NCBI RefSeq assembly: GCF_001667145.1
Contig: NZ_LZIF01000113.1
Coordinates: 87,299-151,298, forward strand
Source of the DNA: Mycobacterium sp. 852002-51971_SCH5477799-a
GTDB lineage: Bacteria > Actinomycetota > Actinomycetes > Mycobacteriales > Mycobacteriaceae
Reading direction: 5' to 3'
DNA: 64,000 bases
Shown in pieces: positions 32,232-40,252 of this stretch. How positions within the stretch are numbered: position 1 is the first letter of the stretch; each line of letters starts with the position of its first letter. The position numbers and the translations under genes are program-made. A model generated the notes under the pieces. It did not search any database. It was not told where the DNA came from and saw only the letters and a list, made by a program, of their open reading frames with translations.

Positions 32232-33896
32232 ATGAGTAGCCAACGGGGGCTGGTCACGCGGATCGAGCGCAAACTCGAGGCGACGGTAGACAATGCGTTC
32301 GCCCGGGTATTCGGTGGATCGATCGTTCCGCAAGAGGTTGAAGCCCTGTTGTGCCGCGAGGCGCGTGACGGAGTCCAGAAACTTCACGGAAACCGCCTTT
32401 TGGCCCCCAACGAATACATCATTACCCTCGGTATGCACGACTTCGAGAAGGTGAGCGCCGATTCGAATCTCACGTCGGGCGGTTTCGCGAGGTACTTGAC
32501 TGACTACATCCACGAACAGGGGTGGCAAACGTATGGTGAGGTGGTCGTTCGGTTCGAGCAGTCGTCGAACCTGCGCACCGGCCAGTACCGCGCCCGCGGT
32601 GCTGTCAACCCTGATGTCCAGCCCCGCCCGACGGTCGACGACCCCGTCCGGCCACAATCAAGTAACGCGTTCGGCGAAGAACGAGGAGTAGCACCAATGA
32701 CTGACAATTCTGGCTACCGCGGGGCTCAGGGGCCGGGCCGATCCGGCGACGAGTACTACGACGACCGCTACGGGCGTCCGCAGGACGAGGCACGCGGTGG
32801 CCCAGACCCGCAGGGAGGACCCGACCAGCGCGGTGCGTATCCGCCCGAGCAGCAGCACGGGTACCCACCTCAACAGGGCTACCCGCCGCCCCGCCAACCC
32901 GAGCAGGGCGGCTACCCGGACCAGGGCGGCTACCCCGATCAGGGACACGGCGCCGGCTACTCACCTCAACAGGGCTACCCGGAGCAGGGCGGCTACCCGG
33001 ACCAGCGCGGCTATCCCGACCAGCAGGGACAGGGCGGCTATGCCCCTCAGCAGCAGGGCTACCAAGACCAGCGCGGCTATCCCGAGCAGGGACAGGGCGG
33101 CTATCCGCAGTCGTATGAGCAGCGTCCCCCGGCGCCCGGCGGCGGCTACAGCGGCCAAGGCTACGACCAGGGGTACCGCCAGGGTGGCGGCTATGCCCCT
33201 CCCGGCGGTCAGCAGGGTGGTGGGCAGCCGGGCTACGGCGGCTACGGCGATTACGGTCGCGGTCCGGCCCGCCAGGACGAGGGCGGCTACGCGCCGCCCG
33301 AGCAACGACCCGGGTACCCCGAGCAGGGCGGCGGGTACGACCAGGGCTACCAGCAGGGCGGGGGATACGGCCGCCAGGACTATGGCTCCCCCGAGTACAC
33401 CCAGTACTCCGAGCACGCGCAGAGCGGGGCGTACGGCGGTCAAGCCGGCGCCTACCCGGAGGCCGCCAGCCCCGAGTACGACTACGGCCAGCAGCCGGAG
33501 TACGGCCAGCAACCGGAATACGGTCAGCAGCCTGACTACGGCCAGTCCGCCGACTACGGGCAACAGGGTGGTTACGGCGGCTACGGCCAGGGCGGCTACG
33601 GCGCCGGTGGAACCACTATTACCCTTCAGCTCGACGACGGCAGCGGCCGCACCTATCAACTGCGCGAGGGCTCCAACATCGTGGGCCGCGGGCAAGACGC
33701 CCAATTCCGGTTGCCTGACACCGGCGTGTCGCGGCGTCACCTGGAAATCCGCTGGGACGGACAGGTCGCACTGCTGTCGGATCTGAACTCCACCAACGGG
33801 ACCACGGTGAACAACGCACCTATCCAGGAGTGGCAGCTGGCCGACGGCGACGTGATCCGCCTGGGCCACTCGGAGATCATCGTCCGGATCCACTAA
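32232..33896 (+). CDS. fhaA: FHA-domain scaffold protein FhaA
   Basis: A 554-residue protein. Residues about 1-130 are the FhaA N-terminal domain (DUF3662; RIERKLEATVDNAFARVFGGSI, LLAPNEYIITLGMHDFEKV). Then come some 300 residues of Gly/Tyr/Pro/Gln repeats such as GGYPDQGGYPDQ. The C-terminal 90 residues are an FHA phosphothreonine-binding domain (SNIVGRGQDAQFRLPD, SRRHLEI, LNSTNGT). In M. tuberculosis FhaA (Rv0020c) is phosphorylated by PknB and binds the phosphorylated pseudokinase domain of MviN (MurJ), restraining peptidoglycan precursor export. It heads the fhaA-fhaB-pstP-rodA-pbpA-pknA-pknB cluster. Start ATG 32232 has GGTAGGA ahead of it. Confidence 0.96.
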   Translation: MSSQRGLVTRIERKLEATVDNAFARVFGGSIVPQEVEALLCREARDGVQKLHGNRLLAPNEYIITLGMHDFEKVSADSNLTSGGFARYLTDYIHEQGWQTYGEVVVRFEQSSNLRTGQYRARGAVNPDVQPRPTVDDPVRPQSSNAFGEERGVAPMTDNSGYRGAQGPGRSGDEYYDDRYGRPQDEARGGPDPQGGPDQRGAYPPEQQHGYPPQQGYPPPRQPEQGGYPDQGGYPDQGHGAGYSPQQGYPEQGGYPDQRGYPDQQGQGGYAPQQQGYQDQRGYPEQGQGGYPQSYEQRPPAPGGGYSGQGYDQGYRQGGGYAPPGGQQGGGQPGYGGYGDYGRGPARQDEGGYAPPEQRPGYPEQGGGYDQGYQQGGGYGRQDYGSPEYTQYSEHAQSGAYGGQAGAYPEAASPEYDYGQQPEYGQQPEYGQQPDYGQSADYGQQGGYGGYGQGGYGAGGTTITLQLDDGSGRTYQLREGSNIVGRGQDAQFRLPDTGVSRRHLEIRWDGQVALLSDLNSTNGTTVNNAPIQEWQLADGDVIRLGHSEIIVRIH

Positions 33897-34020
33897 GCCA
33901 CTGGGCTTAACGCTGCCGTGCTTCGCCCCGTGGCATCCGCCGTCCAAGTATCGTGACGTAGCCGATGTGCTCGGAGTCACGGGCGCCAGGGATGCGACGC
34001 TAGGACGGAAGGGACGCCAG

Positions 34021-34488
34021 ATGCAGGGACTGGTACTGCAGCTGACGCGCGCCGGCTTTTTGATGTTGCTGTGGGTTTTCATCTGGTCCGTGCTGCGAAT
34101 CCTTCGGACCGACATCTACGCGCCGACCGGCGCTGTCATGGTGCGTCGCGGTTTGGCGTTGCGCAGCACGCTGCTACCGTCGCGCCAGCGCCGGCATGCG
34201 GCCCGCTATCTGGTAGTCACCGAAGGCGCGTTGGCGGGCGGACGCATCACCCTCAGCGGACAGCCGGTGTTGATCGGAAGGGCTGACGACTCCACGCTGG
34301 TGCTCACCGACGACTACGCCTCGACGCGGCACGCCCGGCTGTCCCAGCGCGGCTCGGAGTGGTACGTCGAGGATCTAGGATCGACCAACGGCACTTACCT
34401 TGACAGGGCGAAGGTGACGACTGCGGTACGAGTTCCAATCGGAACGCCGATACGAATCGGCAAAACGGCGATTGAGTTGCGCCCGTGA
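34021..34488 (+). CDS. fhaB: FHA-domain membrane-anchored protein FhaB (FipA)
   Basis: A 155-residue protein with one N-terminal membrane helix (residues about 8-28, TRAGFLMLLWVFIWSVLRIL). It has a C-terminal FHA domain from about residue 65: VLIGRADDSTLVLTDDYASTRHARL with the phosphothreonine-binding Arg, Ser and His, and LGSTNGTYLD. In M. tuberculosis FhaB/FipA (Rv0019c) is reported to link FtsZ and FtsQ after PknA phosphorylation and supports division under oxidative stress. The frame opens at 33967, but ATG 34021 has GGAAGGG upstream and gives exactly the known 155-residue length. Confidence 0.95.
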   Translation: MQGLVLQLTRAGFLMLLWVFIWSVLRILRTDIYAPTGAVMVRRGLALRSTLLPSRQRRHAARYLVVTEGALAGGRITLSGQPVLIGRADDSTLVLTDDYASTRHARLSQRGSEWYVEDLGSTNGTYLDRAKVTTAVRVPIGTPIRIGKTAIELRP

Positions 34489-34526
34489 TCCGGGCCTACG
34501 GCGATGGTCCGGGCGCGGCCGGAATC

Positions 34527-34576
34527 GTGGGGGCATGCCCCCACAGGGTGGGGGCACCTCCCGCTAGCCGGGGAGG
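34527..34576 (+). promoter_or_regulatory. Two hairpins in the fhaB-pstP gap, the second holding the pstP ribosome site
   Basis: GTGGGGGCATGCCCCCAC at 34527-34544 is a perfect 18-base palindrome. Bases 34557-34576 form a second hairpin, CCTCCC pairing with GGGAGG around an 8-base loop. That GGGGAGG is the only Shine-Dalgarno sequence for pstP, nine bases before its GTG. The two G-runs and C-runs could also pair with each other in alternative ways, so translation of pstP may depend on RNA structure. Confidence 0.65.
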
Positions 34577-34585
34577 ATGCCGCCC

Positions 34586-36094
34586 GTGACCTTGGTCCTG
34601 CGATATGCCGCGCGTAGTGATCGCGGCCTGGTGCGCGCCAACAACGAAGACTCCGTCTATGCCGGCGCGCGACTGCTCGCGCTCGCTGACGGCATGGGGG
34701 GTCACGCGGCCGGCGAGGTGGCATCCCAATTGGTGATTGCTGCGCTGGCCCATCTGGATGACGACGAGCCGGGCGGCGATCTGCTGGCCAAGCTCGACGA
34801 TGCGGTGCGCTCCGGGAATGCGGCCATCGCCGCGCAGGTGGAGGCCGAGCCGGAGCTCGAGGGGATGGGCACCACCCTTACCGCAATCCTGTTCGCGGGC
34901 GACCGCATCGGAATGGTGCACATCGGCGACTCACGCGGCTACTTGTTGCGCGACGGGGAACTGAGCCAGATCACCAAAGACGACACGTTTGTGCAGACGT
35001 TGGTCGACGAAGGCCGGATCACCCGGGAAGAGGCGCACAGCCACCCGCAGCGGTCATTGATCATGCGGGCGCTGACGGGCCACGAGGTCGAGCCGACGTT
35101 GACCATGCGCGAGGCGCGTGCCGGTGACCGCTATCTGCTGTGCTCGGACGGGTTATCCGATCCGGTGAGCGACGAGACCATCCTCGAGGCACTGCAGATA
35201 CCGGACGTCGCCGAGGCTGCCTACCGCCTCATCGAGCTGGCGCTGCGTGGCGGCGGCCCGGACAACGTGACCGTAGTGGTCGCCGACGTCGTCGACTATG
35301 ACTACGGGCAGACCCAACCGATCCTCGCCGGCGCGGTGTCGGGCGACGAAGATCAAATGACCCTGCCCAACACCTCCGCCGGGCGCGCCTCAGCGATTCG
35401 GCCTCGCGATGAGTCCGCCAAACGTGTTGCGCCGCAACCGGAAACACCGCCCCGGCCGCGCTGGCCGCGGCGGAAGATGTTCTTTGCCGCCGGTGTGGCC
35501 GTGCTGTTGGTGTTAGCGGGCCTCGGCGTCGGATGGTGGGTCATCCAACGCAACTACTACATCGCCGATTACAACGGCCGGGTCTCCATCGTCCGCGGAA
35601 TCCAGGGCACCCTGCTGGGCATCCCGTTGCAGCAGCCCTATCTGGTGGGCTGCCTCAACTCCCGCAACGAGCTCTCCCTGGTCAGCTACGGGCAATCCGA
35701 CGGCCGGGCCAACTGCCAGCTGATGACGCTGCAAGACCTGCGCCGCCCCGGACAAGTCCAAGTTCAAACCGGCCTGCCGGGCGGCAGCCTGGACCAGGCC
35801 GAGTCGCAGCTGCGGCAGCTGCTGGCCGAATACCTACTGCCCATCTGTCCGCCTCCGCGCGCCACGTCTCCGCCCGGCTCACCGGGCACCCGCGGCGAAC
35901 CACCAGAATCCGGCACCACAGCATCACCAGCACCACCGAACACCAGCTCTCCGAGCGCCAGCCCATCGCCGGGCACGAGCGCCAACGGCCCCGCGAACTC
36001 CCCGCAAGCAGGTCCGACGACCACGTCGCAGACAGTGACCGCGCTTCCCGGGCCGCCACCTCAACCAGGCATCGATTGCCGGACGGTGGCATGA
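34586..36094 (+). CDS. pstP: Serine/threonine protein phosphatase PstP (PP2C)
   Basis: A 502-residue membrane protein. Residues about 1-235 are the PP2C domain, with metal-binding aspartates in NNEDSVY, LALADGMGGH, HIGDSRGYLL, LCSDGLSD and GGPDNVTVVVAD. One membrane helix lies near residues 300-320 (KMFFAAGVAVLLVLAGLGVG). An extracellular domain and a long Pro/Thr/Ser tail follow. PstP removes phosphates from PknA, PknB and their substrates. The frame has an ATG at 34577, but it abuts the GGGGAGG. GTG 34586 has proper spacing and matches the VTLVLRYAARSDRGLV start of the M. tuberculosis enzyme. The stop overlaps rodA as ATGA. Confidence 0.95.
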   Translation: MTLVLRYAARSDRGLVRANNEDSVYAGARLLALADGMGGHAAGEVASQLVIAALAHLDDDEPGGDLLAKLDDAVRSGNAAIAAQVEAEPELEGMGTTLTAILFAGDRIGMVHIGDSRGYLLRDGELSQITKDDTFVQTLVDEGRITREEAHSHPQRSLIMRALTGHEVEPTLTMREARAGDRYLLCSDGLSDPVSDETILEALQIPDVAEAAYRLIELALRGGGPDNVTVVVADVVDYDYGQTQPILAGAVSGDEDQMTLPNTSAGRASAIRPRDESAKRVAPQPETPPRPRWPRRKMFFAAGVAVLLVLAGLGVGWWVIQRNYYIADYNGRVSIVRGIQGTLLGIPLQQPYLVGCLNSRNELSLVSYGQSDGRANCQLMTLQDLRRPGQVQVQTGLPGGSLDQAESQLRQLLAEYLLPICPPPRATSPPGSPGTRGEPPESGTTASPAPPNTSSPSASPSPGTSANGPANSPQAGPTTTSQTVTALPGPPPQPGIDCRTVA

Positions 36095-37497
36095 CGACAC
36101 AACTCCAGCCGCCGGTCGCGGTCACGCCCCCGTTGCCTACCCGGCGAAATGCCGAGTTGTTGCTCCTGGGCTTCGCCGCGCTGATCACCGTTGCCGCGCT
36201 GCTGATAGTCGAGGCCAACCAAGAGCGCGATCTGCACTGGACCGCGATCAGTTACGGGGTGGTGTTCCTTGTCGTGTTCGGGTCGGCGCACATGGCCATC
36301 AGGCGCTTCGCGCCCTACACCGATCCGCTACTACTGCCGATCGTGGCACTACTCAACGGCCTTGGACTGGTCATGATTCACCGCTTGGATCTGGTCACCA
36401 ATCAGCTCAGCGGCCGCCACCACCCCAGCGCGACCCAGCAGATGCTGTGGACCCTGATCGGCGTCGTGACTTTTTCCCTGGTGGTCACATTTTTGAAGGA
36501 CCATCGGCAGCTTGCGCGCTACGGCTACATCTGCGGACTAGTCGGTCTGATCTTTTTGGTGATTCCCGCCCTGTTGCCGGCATCGCTGTCCGAACAGAAC
36601 GGCGCCAAGATTTGGATTCGCTTGCCCGGCTTCTCAATTCAGCCTGCCGAGTTCTCCAAGATTCTGCTGCTGATCTTTTTCTCCGCTGTGCTGATCGCCA
36701 AACGCGGCCTGTTCACCAGCGTGGGCAAGCACTTCATGGGTCTGACGCTGCCCCGGCCCCGCGACCTCGCACCCCTACTGGCGGCGTGGGTGATCTCGGT
36801 CGGCGTGATGGCCTTCGAAAAGGACCTTGGCACTTCGCTATTGCTGTACACGTCGTTTCTGGTGGTGGTATACCTCGCCACCCAACGCTTCAGTTGGGTG
36901 GGTATCGGGCTGGTCCTGTTCGCCGCGGGAAGTGTTGTCGCGTATTACATTTTCGGCCACGTCCGCGTGCGGGTGCAGATGTGGTGGGACCCGTTTTCCG
37001 ACCCTGACGGCAGCGGCTACCAGATCGTCCAGTCGCTCTTCAGTTTTGCCACCGGCGGGATCTTCGGGACCGGCCTGGGTAACGGTCAGCCCGATACGGT
37101 GCCCGCCGCCTCAACCGATTTCATCATCGCCGCGTTCGGCGAAGAGCTGGGGTTGGTGGGCCTGGCCAGCATCTTGATGCTCTACACCATCGTCATCGTG
37201 CGGGGTCTGCGCACGGCAATCGCCACCCGCGACAGCTTCGGCAAGCTGCTTGCCGCGGGTTTGGCGTCGACGCTGGCCCTTCAGCTGTTCATCGTCGTCG
37301 GCGGGGTAACTCAGCTCATTCCGCTGACGGGGCTGACGACTCCGTGGATGTCCTACGGTGGCTCGTCCTTGCTGGCGAACTATGTGCTGCTGGCCATACT
37401 GGCGCGCATTTCGCACAGCGCCCGTCGTCCCCTGCGCACCCGCGCCCGCAAGCCGCCGATCGCGGCGGCCAGCACCGAGGTGATCGAGACAGTATGA
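36091..37497 (+). CDS. rodA: SEDS-family peptidoglycan glycosyltransferase RodA
   Basis: A 468-residue polytopic membrane protein with about ten to twelve helices. SEDS hallmarks are visible: GAKIWIRLPGFSIQPAEFSKILLLIF, VISVGVMAFEKDLGTSLL with the conserved acidic residue, QMWWDPFSDPDGSGYQIVQS, and FIIAAFGEELGLVG. RodA polymerises lipid II glycan strands for elongation and works with the class B transpeptidase encoded next. The frame is open far upstream in the pstP gene, but ATG 36091 overlaps the pstP stop by four bases and starts the cytoplasmic N terminus properly. The C-terminal tail is basic and Ala-rich. Confidence 0.95.
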   Translation: MTTQLQPPVAVTPPLPTRRNAELLLLGFAALITVAALLIVEANQERDLHWTAISYGVVFLVVFGSAHMAIRRFAPYTDPLLLPIVALLNGLGLVMIHRLDLVTNQLSGRHHPSATQQMLWTLIGVVTFSLVVTFLKDHRQLARYGYICGLVGLIFLVIPALLPASLSEQNGAKIWIRLPGFSIQPAEFSKILLLIFFSAVLIAKRGLFTSVGKHFMGLTLPRPRDLAPLLAAWVISVGVMAFEKDLGTSLLLYTSFLVVVYLATQRFSWVGIGLVLFAAGSVVAYYIFGHVRVRVQMWWDPFSDPDGSGYQIVQSLFSFATGGIFGTGLGNGQPDTVPAASTDFIIAAFGEELGLVGLASILMLYTIVIVRGLRTAIATRDSFGKLLAAGLASTLALQLFIVVGGVTQLIPLTGLTTPWMSYGGSSLLANYVLLAILARISHSARRPLRTRARKPPIAAASTEVIETV

Positions 37498-38972
37498 ACG
37501 CCTCGCTGCGCCGGATCTCGGTGACCGTGATGGCGTTGATCGTGTTGCTGTTGATCAACGCCACGATGACGCAGGTCTTCGCCGCGGACTCGCTGCGTGG
37601 CGATCCGCGCAACCAGCGGGTCCTGCTCGACGAGTATTCACGCCAGCGCGGCCAGATTGTGGCGGGCGGGCAGCTGTTGGCGTATTCGGTCGCCACCGAC
37701 AACCGCTACCGCTTCCTGCGGGTGTATCCGAACCCGACCGAATACGCGCCCGTGACCGGCTTCTATTCGTTGCGCTATTCGAGCACCGGTCTGGAACGCG
37801 CCGAGGATCCGCTGTTGAACGGCTCCGACGAGCGGCTGTTCGGCCGCCGGCTGGCCGACTTCTTCACCGGTCGCGACCCGCGGGGCGCGAACGTCGACAC
37901 CACGATCAAACCGCGGGTCCAGCGGGCCGCCTGGGATGCGATGCAGCAGGACTGCGGCGGTCCGCCGTGCAAGGGCGCCGTCGTCGCCCTCGAACCCGCG
38001 ACCGGCAAGATTCTGGCGATGGTGTCATCGCCCTCCTATGACGCCAACCTCCTGTCCTCGCACGATCCAGAAGTTCAGGCGCAGGCGTGGCAGAAGCTGC
38101 GTGACGACCCCAATAACCCACTGACCAATCGCGCGATCTCCGAGACATACCCGCCCGGGTCGACTTTCAAGGTGATCACCACGGCGGCCGCGCTGCAGGC
38201 CGGCGCCTCCGACACCGAACAGCTGACCGCCGCCCCTTCCATTCCGTTGCCCAACAGCACCGCAACTCTGGAGAACTACGGTGGGGAGCCGTGCGGGAAC
38301 GAGCCGACGGTGTCTTTGCGGCAGGCGTTCGCCCTGTCGTGCAACACCGCATTCGTCCAACTCGGCCTCCTCACCGGCTCCGATGCGCTGCGCAACATGG
38401 CGAACTCGTTTGGGCTGGACAGCACGCCAAGCGTCATCCCGCTGCAGGTCGCGGAGTCGACCGTGGGGATCATTCCGGACGCCGCAGCGCTGGGAATGTC
38501 TAGCATCGGCCAGAAGGACGTCGCTCTGACGCCCCTGCAGAACGCCGAGATCGCCGCGACCATCGCGAACGCTGGGGTAACGATGCAGCCCTATCTGATC
38601 GACAGCCTCAAGGGGCCCGACCTGACCACGATCAGCACCACAGCACCGTATGAGCAGCGGCGCGCCGTGTCGCCGCAGGTCGCCGCTAAGCTGACAGAGC
38701 TGATGGTCGGCGCCGAGAAGGTCGCACAGCAGAAAGGGGCCATTCCCGGCGTGCAGATCGCATCGAAGACTGGTACCGCGGAGCATGGCAGCGACCCGCG
38801 GCATACACCGCCGCACGCTTGGTACATCGCTTTCGCGCCCGCACAGACCCCGAAGGTCGCTGTGGCGGTGTTGGTGGAGAATGGCGCCGACCGCCTGTCT
38901 GCGACGGGAGGTGCACTCGCCGCGCCGATCGGACGGGCTGTGATCCAGGCCGCGCTACAGGGAGGACCATGA
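37494..38972 (+). CDS. pbpA: Class B penicillin-binding protein PbpA
   Basis: A 492-residue transpeptidase. One N-terminal membrane helix (residues about 8-30) anchors an extracellular protein. The active-site Ser is in GSTFK near residue 222, the second motif SCN is in ALSCNTAFVQL, and the third is KTG in IASKTGTAEH. There is no N-terminal glycosyltransferase domain, as expected for the partner of RodA. In M. tuberculosis PbpA (Rv0016c) is required for cell division and septation and is a PknB substrate. ATG 37494 overlaps the rodA stop by four bases (ATGA). Confidence 0.95.
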   Translation: MNASLRRISVTVMALIVLLLINATMTQVFAADSLRGDPRNQRVLLDEYSRQRGQIVAGGQLLAYSVATDNRYRFLRVYPNPTEYAPVTGFYSLRYSSTGLERAEDPLLNGSDERLFGRRLADFFTGRDPRGANVDTTIKPRVQRAAWDAMQQDCGGPPCKGAVVALEPATGKILAMVSSPSYDANLLSSHDPEVQAQAWQKLRDDPNNPLTNRAISETYPPGSTFKVITTAAALQAGASDTEQLTAAPSIPLPNSTATLENYGGEPCGNEPTVSLRQAFALSCNTAFVQLGLLTGSDALRNMANSFGLDSTPSVIPLQVAESTVGIIPDAAALGMSSIGQKDVALTPLQNAEIAATIANAGVTMQPYLIDSLKGPDLTTISTTAPYEQRRAVSPQVAAKLTELMVGAEKVAQQKGAIPGVQIASKTGTAEHGSDPRHTPPHAWYIAFAPAQTPKVAVAVLVENGADRLSATGGALAAPIGRAVIQAALQGGP

Positions 38973-40252
38973 GCCCGCGAGTTGGTGTGACGCTGTCCGG
39001 CAGATACCGTCTGCAGCGCCTGATCGCCACCGGCGGCATGGGTCAGGTGTGGGAGGCGGTAGACAGCCGGCTGGGCCGGCGCGTCGCGGTCAAGGTGCTC
39101 AAGCAGGAGTTCTCCCAGGACCCCGAGTTCATTGAGCGGTTCCGCGCCGAAGCGCGTACCACCGCGATGCTCAACCATCCCGGCATCGCGGCCGTTCACG
39201 ACTACGGCGAAAGCCAGCTGGACGGGGAGGGCCGGACTGCCTACCTGGTGATGGAGCTGGTCAACGGTGAGCCGCTGAACTCGGTGCTCAAGCGGACCGG
39301 CCGACTGTCGCTGCGGCACGCACTGGACATGCTCGAGCAGACCGGTCGTGCGCTGCAGGTGGCGCATGCCGCCGGGCTGGTGCACCGCGACGTCAAACCA
39401 GGCAACATCTTGATCACCCCGACGGGCCAGGTGAAGATCACCGACTTCGGTATCGCCAAGGCCGTCGACGCCGCTCCGGTGACCCAGACGGGGATGGTGA
39501 TGGGCACCGCCCAATACATCGCACCCGAGCAGGCCCTGGGCCATGACGCCACCCCGTCGAGCGACGTGTACTCGCTGGGAGTCGTCGGGTACGAGGTGGT
39601 ATCGGGCAAGCGGCCGTTCACCGGTGACGGCGCCCTGACGGTGGCGATGAAGCACATCAAGGAACCGCCGCCCCCGCTTCCCGCGGAGCTGCCGCCCAAC
39701 GTGCGCGAACTCATCGAGATCACGCTGGTGAAGAACCCGGCGATGCGGTACCGCAGCGGCGGACCGTTCGCCGACGCGGTGTCCGCGGTGCGCGCCGGCC
39801 GCCGTCCGCCGCGGCCCAGCCAGTCACCGCCGCCGGGCCGCGCGTCCCCGGCAGCCATTCCGTCCAGCCCGACGACCCGCGCCGCCGCGGTGTCTCCGAG
39901 CCGAAGCGCCGCGCCCCGTCGGTCGCGGCCGACTACCGGCGGCCACCGCACGCCCCCCGCCCGTCGCACCTTCTCTTCGGGTCAGCGAGCGCTCCTGTGG
40001 GCCGCCGGTGTGCTCGGCGCCCTGGCGATCATCATCGCGGTGCTGATCGTCATCAATTCGCGGGCGGACCAGCAGCAACAGCCGCCGACGGTGACCGACA
40101 CCGGGACCCCGCCCGCCTCGGGGCCGGCGCCGACCAAGACTCCGAGCGGTGCCGGGGCCCGGCCCGAAATGCGGCTTAGTTGGCCGGATACGGGGACAAT
40201 AGGGACCTCCGGCTTTCATAACGTGCCGGCCCGACACGGAACACCGCAATGA
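38969..40252 (+). CDS. pknA: Serine/threonine protein kinase PknA
   Basis: A 427-residue membrane kinase. The kinase domain spans about residues 10-275: glycine loop IATGGMGQVWEA, catalytic Lys in VAVKVL, catalytic loop HRDVKPGN, DFGIAK, an activation loop with Thr residues (VTQTGMVMGTAQY) and APEQ. A Pro/Arg/Ser-rich juxtamembrane part follows, then one membrane helix (ALLWAAGVLGALAIIIAVLIVI) and a short external tail without PASTA repeats. PknA phosphorylates division proteins such as Wag31, FtsZ and FipA. ATG 38969 follows GGAGG and overlaps the pbpA stop; the longer upstream frame is rejected. Confidence 0.96.
   Translation: MSPRVGVTLSGRYRLQRLIATGGMGQVWEAVDSRLGRRVAVKVLKQEFSQDPEFIERFRAEARTTAMLNHPGIAAVHDYGESQLDGEGRTAYLVMELVNGEPLNSVLKRTGRLSLRHALDMLEQTGRALQVAHAAGLVHRDVKPGNILITPTGQVKITDFGIAKAVDAAPVTQTGMVMGTAQYIAPEQALGHDATPSSDVYSLGVVGYEVVSGKRPFTGDGALTVAMKHIKEPPPPLPAELPPNVRELIEITLVKNPAMRYRSGGPFADAVSAVRAGRRPPRPSQSPPPGRASPAAIPSSPTTRAAAVSPSRSAAPRRSRPTTGGHRTPPARRTFSSGQRALLWAAGVLGALAIIIAVLIVINSRADQQQQPPTVTDTGTPPASGPAPTKTPSGAGARPEMRLSWPDTGTIGTSGFHNVPARHGTPQ

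Noticed and set aside
32820..33610. Regular repeats in fhaA considered as a CRISPR array or non-coding minisatellite
   Set aside because: They are imperfect codon-level repeats (GGYPDQ-type) inside an intact FhaA frame, with no spacers.
32797..34115. Long open frames on both strands across fhaA
   Set aside because: The repetitive GC-rich Gly/Tyr/Pro/Gln region of fhaA keeps other frames open; the products are low-complexity.
35533..36090. Upstream extension of rodA to 35533
   Set aside because: The extension is an out-of-frame reading of pstP; ATG 36091 overlaps the pstP stop as ATGA, like the rest of the operon.
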